A DNA stretch of 6,576 nucleotides from Candidatus Nitrosocosmicus sp. GTDB taxonomy: Archaea; Thermoproteota; Nitrososphaeria; Nitrososphaerales; Nitrososphaeraceae. A program made the translations under genes and the position numbers. The stretch is from the NCBI GenBank assembly GCA_030452275.1, contig JAKDMR010000120.1, positions 1 to 6,576 on the forward strand, given 5' to 3'. This document shows positions 1 to 5,948 of the stretch, one piece after another (within the stretch, counting starts at the first letter, position 1; every line of letters starts with the position of its first letter). Under the pieces are notes generated by a model, which worked only from the letters and a program-made list of their open reading frames with translations, did not search any database and was not told the DNA's origin.

Positions 1-89
1 AATTACAGTGGATGAATGTAGAATATTGATGGGGGCTTGGAGACTTAACTTAGTATCTATCTAACTTCTTTAAGAAACGATTGATCCAT

Positions 90-1970
90 TTACCCATACC
101 TGAATTGTATGCCTTTTTCACCTCTTGGGTGTCTCCATTCTGTTTCTGGAGAACATGTACCACATTCTATGCAACCCTCATGCTGCAAAACTACATTTTC
201 TCCTTCAAGGCTATAGCATCTAGTTGGACAGAGTGTAACCATTTTTTTCATAAATTCGCTCCTTGAGTTTGTTACTTTGATATGACTTTGCGGATCATCA
301 TTGTAACTTAGATTCGAAATCCGTTGAGATAATTCTGGAATAGATATTGAATATTCAGAGATGGTTTTGGTACCGAGTGTTTCGGCGATTCTTATTGGGG
401 TATCTATGTATGTCTTTTCCGATTCTATGAGTGATAATATATTATTGTAACCTATTTTATTTACAATGTCGATAGACGCGTTTCTTAATTTATCATTTAA
501 AAACAACTTAAAGAAGAATCCATACTTGCCTATTTTTTGGGGTGGAATTTGCTTCCCTGCGGCATCAATTACTGTTTTGATATAATGCTTGTCTATTCTT
601 TCCATGTCCATTGTATAAGGACTCTGTTGCACCGACTGTGAATAGAGGTCACCTAAATAGTCAGATGTAATATCAAGATTATTTTTCTCCAAAGCTTGTT
701 TTATTGCATAAGATGCTCTTACCGCATCATCGATGCCTACATTCAATCCCTCGATCCGTGGTCCAATGAATAGACCTCTTCCAGCAGCATCGCCTACGAA
801 CAAAATGTTTTTGACATAGGGCTTTTTCATTCTACAGCGTTTTCCATCTGGAATTAATTTCGTACTATACTCTAGTTCTACATAATCGGTTTCAAATCTT
901 GTATTATATTTTTCAAGTAATTCCTTGTGAATAGCATCTATTTTTGACTTTATCTCTTCTATAGAATTGAATTCCTTATCTTCAATTAGTCTCTTTTTTC
1001 CCTCATGGGAATAATACTCAAATCTCAGTTTCTCCCATTTTTTTATCAGTTTATTGACTGCAAATTTAATACGTAATTGTTCCATCTTAGACAAGGTTTT
1101 GTCTGGATAGGGTTCTAAAGCTACTTCATCTTTGATATATTCTTTGATAAATGGATTATTTAGTAACGCGTTTACTAGATTATTTGGCCCAGTTGGATTT
1201 GAAATTAGAGAGTCATAGTGATAAACAACTCCCGCGGATAAAGTATCAATATTAGTATATAAGAAACCTCCCCCTATGTGATTGAGAGTTACGTCGCCAG
1301 CAAAAATATGAGCTGTTCCTTCCCCAGGATTTAAATTAAATCTTTCATCCATAATTTCTTCTGGTAGTTTGATAACAATTTTTACTCCTTGATACAATTC
1401 TGAGGGGGAAAATTTATCCCGTGCTCCTGTAATTTCTGCAATCTCTGAATTTACCCCGTCAGAAGCAATAATAGCTTTAGCTTCAAAATCATCTAACTCG
1501 TCTGTTTGAATAATTGTTTTGCCTTTTTCATCATCCCAGCTAATATTTCTAACATGAACTCCGCTTATGATACCCCCTCCATTTCTTTCCGCCGCCTCCA
1601 AAGATTGTTTTGCAAACCAAGAGTTTAATTTATTTAATAATACAGAACAACCAAAATTAGATTGATATTCGTGGGAATCTGTCAAATCGATTGGCATTAC
1701 TCTGTCCTTGGACACGCAATTTAGGATATATTTTGTAACTTGTCTTTCCCACGGTTTTTCTTCTAGGAAATTTTCGAATACTTCATCAACATTATAAACC
1801 TTACCAGATTGAGGATTTTTAGAATACAGTATACCGCCTGAAACATTCTTAGATCCAATAGTAGATCCAGCTTCTATCAATACTGACTGAATTCCCAAAG
1901 AAGATAATTGCTTTAATGCAGCTAGACCTGCTGAACCTCCGCCAACTATTACGACATCAAACTGTTCCAA
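90..1970 (-). CDS. fixCX: FixC-FixX fusion: ETF:quinone oxidoreductase with C-terminal ferredoxin domain
   Basis: This 626-residue flavoprotein is expected to take electrons from EtfAB and pass them to membrane quinone through FAD and a 4Fe-4S cluster. An N-terminal Rossmann motif (DVVIVGGGSAGLAA, residues 5-18) binds FAD. A second FAD motif (NILFVGDAAG, 388-397) follows EYSTKLIPDG (367-376), which matches the FixC/ETF-QO motif EYSAHLIPEGG. Residues about 574-626 are FixX-like: C581, CxxCxxC at C600/C603/C606, and the ending WRHPRGEKGIQFRYG. FixC (about 430 aa) plus FixX (about 95 aa) would give about 525, and the excess is mostly a Lys/Glu-rich insertion at about 290-365. The start is TTG: the preceding in-frame codon is TAG and no ATG or GTG lies before the FAD motif. 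AAGGT lies about 10 nt upstream. The gene overlaps the etfA stop by 14 nt, implying translational coupling. The FixX-type tail separates it from mitochondrial ETF-QO. Family assignment is firm; the physiological donor is unknown. Confidence 0.93.
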   Translation of the reverse strand: MEQFDVVIVGGGSAGLAALKQLSSLGIQSVLIEAGSTIGSKNVSGGILYSKNPQSGKVYNVDEVFENFLEEKPWERQVTKYILNCVSKDRVMPIDLTDSHEYQSNFGCSVLLNKLNSWFAKQSLEAAERNGGGIISGVHVRNISWDDEKGKTIIQTDELDDFEAKAIIASDGVNSEIAEITGARDKFSPSELYQGVKIVIKLPEEIMDERFNLNPGEGTAHIFAGDVTLNHIGGGFLYTNIDTLSAGVVYHYDSLISNPTGPNNLVNALLNNPFIKEYIKDEVALEPYPDKTLSKMEQLRIKFAVNKLIKKWEKLRFEYYSHEGKKRLIEDKEFNSIEEIKSKIDAIHKELLEKYNTRFETDYVELEYSTKLIPDGKRCRMKKPYVKNILFVGDAAGRGLFIGPRIEGLNVGIDDAVRASYAIKQALEKNNLDITSDYLGDLYSQSVQQSPYTMDMERIDKHYIKTVIDAAGKQIPPQKIGKYGFFFKLFLNDKLRNASIDIVNKIGYNNILSLIESEKTYIDTPIRIAETLGTKTISEYSISIPELSQRISNLSYNDDPQSHIKVTNSRSEFMKKMVTLCPTRCYSLEGENVVLQHEGCIECGTCSPETEWRHPRGEKGIQFRYG

Positions 1971-3276
1971 CTACGTTACTACCTTCTTCTTCTTTTGTTT
2001 GTATCATTTTTTCTCGCTCAAGCTCTTCTATCATGATTGGCAAAACATCCTCTATTCTTCCTTTAATGAAAACATCGCATTCATTTCTTATTGGAGCGTT
2101 TTCATCAGGATTTACTGCGATAATAAACCCGGAATTCTTCATGCCTGCTAGGTGTTGGGAGGCCCCGCTAATACCCAATGCAATATAAATAGTTGGTTCG
2201 ACTTTTTGACCGCTTGTTCCTATTACTCTTTCTGGAGTAATATACAATGAATTCATTTTGTCACTTAATTTAAATAGTTTTTTTGAAATGGGCAATGAAA
2301 TACCTATTTCTGCATTTAGCAGTTTTGCAAGTTTTTCTATTAATTTTATGTTCTCTTCTGGAGATTCTTTTATGCCCCTTCCAAAACTTATTATTGTTTT
2401 ATAGTTGTTAAAATCAATTGTGTCTTTGAGAATATTTCTACTTATGATTTTGATGTCAAGATCTTTTGGATCAAAATCTGGAGTATATTCTTCAATTATC
2501 CCAATTCTAGAAATATCTTTTTCTAAGGGTTCAAAAACACCCGGAATAATACTACAGGCCTGAGGATGGTAGTCCCTCTTTATATCGGGATTTTTGTTGT
2601 CTAGGCAAAGAATAGTGGTCCAAAGAAATCCGGAGAAATCCGGTCTATACATCATTAGTGTTTTTTCAAAAGTTAACATTTGTCCCTTTGTCTTATGCTC
2701 ATGTCTAAAGTCGATATCCTCTATGACAAGTTTATTGATATCAGACGCCAACCCAGATTCAAGCTCTGCTAGAACTGTGGATGACAAGTGTCGTCCTGTA
2801 CTATCAGCAGCAAAAAACATGTATCTAGGTCGTTTAAACTCTTTAGAATATTCCGGTGATATTTTTTTGATACAATTCGTATCGGTTGCTATCTGTACAA
2901 TTACTTTAGTATATATTTTATTTATGTGATAATTTAGTTTTGGGTCATCTGCATAAATGACAGCATCTGAACCATGATAAATCAGATCCTTGCATAAATG
3001 CTTTATATCGTTACCCAGAATTACTGCAATTACCTTTTCATTTAGTGAATATTTTTTATTAAAATCGTTGATGAGTCTCCTTGCTTCAGATAACATTTCA
3101 AGACCCACTGGAGTAATTTTACCATCTACCTGTTCGATAATAACATACAAATTTCTGTAATTACTGGACTCGTTCCTTTTATTGATGTTATCAACATCAA
3201 CCTCCTTCTCTTTCTCCTTCGTCAAAGCAGCATTTAGATCTATTGACTTTTTCATATTTTCGTTCATTTCGTTCAT
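1957..3276 (-). CDS. etfA: Electron transfer flavoprotein alpha subunit (FixB-like)
   Basis: This is the FAD-carrying subunit of the EtfAB heterodimer. With the start chosen here it has 439 residues. Residues 1-39 are a polar, Lys/Glu-rich extension; the ETF domain begins at YRNLYVIIEQVDGKI (40-54). The C-terminal FAD domain starts around TIISFGRGIKE (294-304) and carries the alpha-ETF signature GTSGQKVEPTIYIALGISG (353-371) followed by QHLAGMKNS and IIAVNPDENAPI. The motif usually reading S-R-P is GISLPIS (325-331) here, so the conserved Arg is Leu. The open frame reaches back to an ATG at 3351, but that start would overlap etfB by 47 nt. The ATG at 3276 has GGGAG with a 7-nt spacer and begins 28 nt after the etfB stop, so it is preferred. 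ATGs at 3321 and 3282 are alternatives. The gene is cotranscribed with etfB and fixCX. Confidence 0.92.
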   Translation of the reverse strand: MNEMNENMKKSIDLNAALTKEKEKEVDVDNINKRNESSNYRNLYVIIEQVDGKITPVGLEMLSEARRLINDFNKKYSLNEKVIAVILGNDIKHLCKDLIYHGSDAVIYADDPKLNYHINKIYTKVIVQIATDTNCIKKISPEYSKEFKRPRYMFFAADSTGRHLSSTVLAELESGLASDINKLVIEDIDFRHEHKTKGQMLTFEKTLMMYRPDFSGFLWTTILCLDNKNPDIKRDYHPQACSIIPGVFEPLEKDISRIGIIEEYTPDFDPKDLDIKIISRNILKDTIDFNNYKTIISFGRGIKESPEENIKLIEKLAKLLNAEIGISLPISKKLFKLSDKMNSLYITPERVIGTSGQKVEPTIYIALGISGASQHLAGMKNSGFIIAVNPDENAPIRNECDVFIKGRIEDVLPIMIEELEREKMIQTKEEEGSNVVGTV

Positions 3277-3283
3277 GGTCATT

Positions 3284-3288
3284 CTCCC
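3284..3288 (-). promoter_or_regulatory. Ribosome binding site deciding the etfA start
   Basis: GGGAG on the minus strand is 7 nt before the ATG at 3276 and only 1 nt before the ATG at 3282. This spacing favours 3276 as the etfA start. It is the clearest Shine-Dalgarno-like site in the window and lies in the short etfB-etfA gap. Confidence 0.5.
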
Positions 3289-3304
3289 ATCACTCTTACG
3301 ATAT

Positions 3305-4168
3305 TCATGTAATTGTTTCATGGATTTTCTCAAGAATATTGGAGATCTCACCGGGATCTAGATTCTCAACGGTCTGTGCACTCCTACTTGATTTTATTTT
3401 TGGAATTTTTTCCACTTTGTATACTATGGTAGGTGAACCTGGTAGCCCAACTAATTTTGGATCAACTCCCAATTCTTTAGCATTAAATACTTTCAAAATG
3501 GATTTATAATTACTCGATCTTATCATGGCTTCTTTTTGATATCTTGATGCGCTCAATCTTTGAGAAACTGTAATAAAAGGAGACTTGTAGGATGGATCTG
3601 CGGCAATAAAAACGGGCAAAGGTGCCTGGACTTCTTCTATCAAGTTATAATTTCCGTATGAAACTAGACGTTTAGCAGTTATTACTCGTTTTTCAACATC
3701 TATTTCGTAGCTAATGACATTACCTAAGAAAGTAAAACCTAATTTCCATGCCGTTTGAGGACCGGTCTGACCCGTTTCACCATCTGAAGCTCTAAAACCT
3801 GAAAATACAATATCCATTGATTTTCCATCATTCATTTTAGATATTCCGGTTTTTAGAACCTCTGCAGTTGAAAGTGTATCTGCACCTGCAAACGATCTGT
3901 CGCTGTATAAATGTAATTCTTCAGCGTCAGATAATAATAGTGATTGATTAAGAGCCAATTCTGCCATTGGTGGGCCCATAGTCCCAATGCATATACGCGC
4001 TCCATATTTTACTTTAGCATAAAAGGCTGCTTGGCATGCAATTGCACTATGATGTCCCAAAATAGTTTTAGTTTCAGCTCTGTTCAGTGTCCCATCCGGA
4101 TTATAACTTACATTACCATCTGAAAAATCCGGTTCCAATTTAATAATTACCGCAATGTTGAGACTCAT
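3305..4168 (-). CDS. etfB: Electron transfer flavoprotein beta subunit (FixA-like)
   Basis: This 287-residue protein pairs with EtfA. In canonical ETFs this subunit binds AMP; in bifurcating FixAB it holds the second, bifurcating FAD. The N-terminus MSLNIAVIIKLEPD is the usual first strand of the fold. The nucleotide-binding signature is DGETGQTGPQTAWKLGF (129-145), with the beta-ETF motif LIEEVQAPLPVFIAADP at 176-192. Length fits FixA-type subunits, which are a little longer than many EtfB. The C-terminal tail (about 258-287) probably wraps onto EtfA. It is the first gene of the operon, with TATA-like boxes upstream. The ATG at 4168 is preceded by GTGGA about 6 nt away, a weak ribosome site that can pair with a leader segment. 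Family certain; whether it bifurcates cannot be settled by reading alone. Confidence 0.93.
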   Translation of the reverse strand: MSLNIAVIIKLEPDFSDGNVSYNPDGTLNRAETKTILGHHSAIACQAAFYAKVKYGARICIGTMGPPMAELALNQSLLLSDAEELHLYSDRSFAGADTLSTAEVLKTGISKMNDGKSMDIVFSGFRASDGETGQTGPQTAWKLGFTFLGNVISYEIDVEKRVITAKRLVSYGNYNLIEEVQAPLPVFIAADPSYKSPFITVSQRLSASRYQKEAMIRSSNYKSILKVFNAKELGVDPKLVGLPGSPTIVYKVEKIPKIKSSRSAQTVENLDPGEISNILEKIHETIT

Positions 4169-4173
4169 AAAAG

Positions 4174-4211
4174 ATCCACAGACGCATCTGGTTTAAGAGC
4201 TTCTAGTGGAT
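4174..4211 (-). repeat. Inverted repeat in the etfB leader, overlapping the ribosome site
   Basis: On the minus strand the leader contains ATCCAC (4211-4206) and GTGGAT (4179-4174), a perfect 6-bp pair enclosing 26 nt. A smaller stem CAGA/TCTG with a four-base loop (4179-4190) sits inside and shares one base with the outer arm. The 3' arm contains the GTGGA that would serve as the etfB ribosome site. Pairing could mask it, or the repeat could be a DNA operator. Both are inference; the complementarity is directly visible. Confidence 0.35.
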
Positions 4212-4214
4212 GTT

Positions 4215-4246
4215 ACATATTTTTAACTATTGAACTTTAAATTTTT
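4215..4246 (-). promoter_or_regulatory. Probable promoter of the etfBA-fixCX operon
   Basis: Two archaeal TATA-like boxes read on the minus strand. AAATTTAAAG is centred near 4239 and predicts a transcript start near 4213, giving a leader of about 45 nt. TTAAAAATAT is centred near 4221 and predicts a start near 4195. There is no intact gene immediately upstream, so a promoter is expected here. Which box is used cannot be decided, and such boxes are common by chance in AT-rich DNA. Confidence 0.4.
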
Positions 4247-4598
4247 CTCCAGATATTGACAAATAATTAGAATACATCCAAATGATTAGCAATGTTAACC
4301 ATTTCCTCATACTAAAATCCTAAGGAAATTTAAACATTTTTAGCCAAACTTCAAGTATTTCGATATGGTCAAGTACGAACACTAAAGCAATACATGTTAT
4401 TATCCAGTTTGTATAAAAGCCTGAATTCCAGGTTTGTTTGAAACCTGTGCCATAGATCTTTGGAATAACTCCAATAGTAAAATACCTACAATATTATCAG
4501 CTCATTATCCAAGACATAAATGGAGTAAGTATGGCATAGAGAAGGTTAACAATCAGGTTAAGGTAAAGTATTGATGATCCATTCTTCAGTAAATTAAG
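4227..4598 (-). pseudogene. Possible decayed small membrane-protein gene
   Basis: One minus-strand frame stays protein-like for about 120 codons but is cut by TGA-TAA (4499-4494) and TAG (4322-4320). The pieces are 33, 57 and 30 codons. Each contains a hydrophobic run: LYLNLIVNLLYAILTPF, NWIITCIALVFVL and WLTLLIIWMYSNYL. No single piece has a normal start in the right place, except that the last can begin at an ATG (4310) with AGGA 8 nt upstream, giving 27 residues. I do not recognise the family. The consistent frame and repeated hydrophobic character suggest a dead multi-pass membrane protein. Chance is a real alternative, because AT-rich DNA yields hydrophobic frames easily. Confidence 0.25.
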
Positions 4599-4605
4599 TT
4601 AATAT

Positions 4606-4651
4606 GCTATGATATATAATTACATTCGATTATTTTCGGAATACCGAAAAT
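4606..4651 (-). promoter_or_regulatory. Inverted repeat beside a TATA box
   Basis: ATTTTCGG (4632-4639) and CCGAAAAT (4644-4651) are perfect 8-bp arms around AATA. On the minus strand this is followed 11 bp later by the TATA-like TTATATATC (4619-4611), which would start transcription near 4588, just before the decayed membrane-protein frame. An operator upstream of a promoter is the natural reading. It may be a relic if the downstream gene is dead, or it may serve a short RNA. Confidence 0.35.
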
Positions 4652-4690
4652 GAAAAATCACTGCATAGATCTCCCGATTCGAACTGCTTT

Positions 4691-4734
4691 GATAAAATTT
4701 ATAGAGACTCACTCTATTGCCATCAAATTTTGAT
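4691..4734 (-). terminator. Terminator-like hairpins after the hypothetical gene
   Basis: Starting 20 nt past the stop of the gene at 4754 there are two inverted repeats. ATCAAA/TTTGAT occupies 4722-4734 with one central base. ATAGAG/CTCTAT occupies 4701-4717 with a five-base loop. The second is followed on the minus strand by the T-rich AAATTTTATC. Archaeal termination relies mainly on T-runs and these are short, so the call is tentative. Confidence 0.3.
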
Positions 4735-4753
4735 ATCCTTTCCTCACTTGCAT

Positions 4754-5257
4754 CTAATTGTTAGTTATCAATTTTTCCAATATGATCCTTGCAGCTGGAA
4801 ACCTCATCCCATTACCCTTTGCAATGTATTCTATCAATTTAACTTTGCAGTAATTTGCATATGCTGAATTGGTCAACTCCTCTAGTTCCTCTACCGGATC
4901 CTTAGAAGAAAGAGCTATGACTAGAGACGCTGAAAGCATTTTATTTTTTCGACTTTGTGGAGTTATTAGTATGAATTTATCTAGTTTTTCCATATGTTCA
5001 TTGAGGTCAATATACCTTCGTTGAACTATTTGCTCTTTTGAGTCAGGTTTTGGGATCGTTTTAATTGGATCTTTGCGTGGAGCAACCGACTCCAATTCCT
5101 GATTAGATAATCCAAGATGGGAGGTTGCTCCGGGCTGTTTGCGTACAACATACCTCGTAATTCCATTTTCTGCCAAATGGTCTGTTGCACAGATTACAAA
5201 TATACATATGTGAGTATCACTGCTAAGATATAAAAGAGTCACTCCGAGTGACTCCAT
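4754..5257 (-). CDS. Hypothetical protein, 167 residues
   Basis: I do not recognise this protein. The N-terminal 25 residues contain a hydrophobic stretch with two Cys (HICIFVICATD, residues 16-26). The middle (about 40-85) is polar and Pro-rich and looks disordered. The C-terminal half (about 88-167) looks like a compact helical domain: EKLDKFILITPQ, MLSASLVIALSS, then the acidic EELEELTNSAYANY, and a last helix RFPAARIILEKLI. No catalytic motif or clear membrane span is visible. The ATG at 5257 has no ribosome site. The next GTG (5242) and the ATG at residue 88 are alternative starts, so the N-terminus is uncertain. A 19-bp palindrome fills codons 2-7. The gene lies 79 nt downstream of ferritin on the same strand and could be cotranscribed with it. 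It is probably real, because the C-terminal half has ordinary protein composition over a long frame. Confidence 0.55.
   Translation of the reverse strand: MESLGVTLLYLSSDTHICIFVICATDHLAENGITRYVVRKQPGATSHLGLSNQELESVAPRKDPIKTIPKPDSKEQIVQRRYIDLNEHMEKLDKFILITPQSRKNKMLSASLVIALSSKDPVEELEELTNSAYANYCKVKLIEYIAKGNGMRFPAARIILEKLITNN
5236..5254. repeat. Perfect 19-bp palindrome abutting a start codon
   Basis: GAGTCACTC-C-GAGTGACTC is a perfect 9+1+9 palindrome directly beside the start codon (5255-5257) of the hypothetical gene. On the plus strand the TATA-like ATATAAAAG (5228-5236) runs into it. A one-base centre suits a dimeric DNA-binding protein; as RNA it could fold with a three-base loop. A candidate operator. 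Confidence 0.5.
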
Positions 5258-5276
5258 TTGTTTATTCTAGCATTTA

Positions 5277-5290
5277 AGTCAAATCTGACT
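5277..5290. repeat. Second inverted AGTCA/TGACT pair in the ferritin-hypothetical gap
   Basis: AGTCA-AATC-TGACT has the same half-sites as the 19-bp palindrome at 5236-5254, where AGTCA and TGACT are separated by 7 bp. The two pairs are about 40 bp apart, centre to centre (roughly four helical turns). They may form a double operator, though five-base half-sites are weak evidence. Confidence 0.3.
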
Positions 5291-5336
5291 CGCAACCCTT
5301 GAAGAGAGATTATAGAAAACCGTGTGGAAATCTATT

Positions 5337-5861
5337 CTATTTTTGTAGAGATTGTTTACTCACAACCTGGGATCTGATAGAAGACAGTGACTGATCTATC
5401 TGATAAATGGCCAGTTTGTCACCGCCGAGTAAATCAAATTTTTGGAGAATAGTCTGAAATAATGTCTCTTCTTCTATTTGTTCAGTTACAAACCATTGCA
5501 AAAATGAGTATGTAGAATAATCTTTTTCTTTTCCGGCCATATCGACCAACTCATAAATGGATTTGGATACTGTTTGCTCACCCTGAAGGCCAAATTGAAA
5601 AGCAGATTTAAGTGAATCAAAGCTATTTTGAGGTTTATCTATTGCAGGAACTATTGCTTCTGCACCAGCTCCATTGAGATAATGAATGAATCTTAGCATA
5701 TGCTGATTTTCTTCGCTAGCTTGTTCAAAGAAGAAGGCTGCACTACCGTCATATCCGGTTCGCTCACACCATGATCCGATTGCAATATATGCATTCGCTG
5801 ATGAGGCTTCATAAGAAATTTGTTCGTTAATTGCTTTTGTCATTTCTGGTGAAATTCGCAT
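5337..5861 (-). CDS. ftn: Ferritin, bacterial FtnA type
   Basis: A cytoplasmic iron-storage protein that oxidises Fe(II) at a dinuclear centre and stores ferric mineral in a 24-subunit shell. At 174 residues it has typical length. The ferroxidase ligands are all present (numbered from the ATG chosen here): E18, Y25, E51, H54 in the ExxH pair, E95, Q128 and E131, the last two in WFVTEQIEEE. The helix-2 motif FFFEQASEENQHM and the helix-4 motif FLQWFVTEQ place it with bacterial non-haem ferritins rather than bacterioferritin or Dps. The frame extends four codons upstream to a TTG (5873). The ATG at 5861 is preferred because a TATA box lies about 25 nt before it and no ribosome site is present, as expected of a leaderless mRNA. 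The catalytic site looks fully functional. Confidence 0.93.
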   Translation of the reverse strand: MRISPEMTKAINEQISYEASSANAYIAIGSWCERTGYDGSAAFFFEQASEENQHMLRFIHYLNGAGAEAIVPAIDKPQNSFDSLKSAFQFGLQGEQTVSKSIYELVDMAGKEKDYSTYSFLQWFVTEQIEEETLFQTILQKFDLLGGDKLAIYQIDQSLSSIRSQVVSKQSLQK

Positions 5862-5880
5862 TTGTACAATCAATGTTTCT

Positions 5881-5892
5881 ATATTATCTAAA
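5881..5892 (-). promoter_or_regulatory. Ferritin TATA box, leaderless start
   Basis: The minus strand reads TTTAGATAATAT here. The TAATAT core is centred about 24 nt upstream of the ATG at 5861, so transcription should begin at or within a few bases of that codon. No Shine-Dalgarno-like sequence lies between box and ATG. This supports the ATG over the TTG four codons upstream. Confidence 0.45.
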
Positions 5893-5938
5893 TTTTTGCT
5901 TTCTGTGACAAATTTACTATTGTTTGCAGAATATTCGA

Positions 5939-5948
5939 TTTTCGAAAA
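5939..5948. repeat. TTTTCGAAAA palindrome upstream of ferritin
   Basis: A perfect 10-bp palindrome about 55 bp upstream of the ferritin TATA box. It sits within a looser repeat CGATT...AATCG (5936-5955). Its half-site TTTTCG also occurs in the inverted repeat at 4632-4651. A short AT-rich palindrome is weak evidence; it is recorded as a possible iron- or redox-responsive operator. Confidence 0.25.

Noticed and set aside
1..89. Possible gene or terminator downstream of fixCX
   Set aside because: Only a 10-codon minus-strand ORF and a weak TTCTT/AAGAA repeat (66-76) without a T-run were seen. Not enough to call.
81..266. Plus-strand open frame of 61 codons
   Set aside because: It lies antisense to the conserved FixX domain of fixCX and has no independent support.
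3277..3351. Longer etfA starting at ATG 3351
   Set aside because: It would overlap etfB by 47 nt, adds sequence constrained by the etfB frame, and lacks a ribosome site as good as that of the ATG at 3276.
1916..3509. Plus-strand open frames at 1916-2188, 2594-2929 and 3243-3509
   Set aside because: All are antisense to etfA or its junctions with etfB and fixCX, with Ser/Leu-rich shadow composition.
4670..4690. tRNA-like T-loop GTTCGAATC on the minus strand (4684-4676)
   Set aside because: The flanking bases do not form a T-stem, and no acceptor or anticodon arm could be built around it. Treated as chance.
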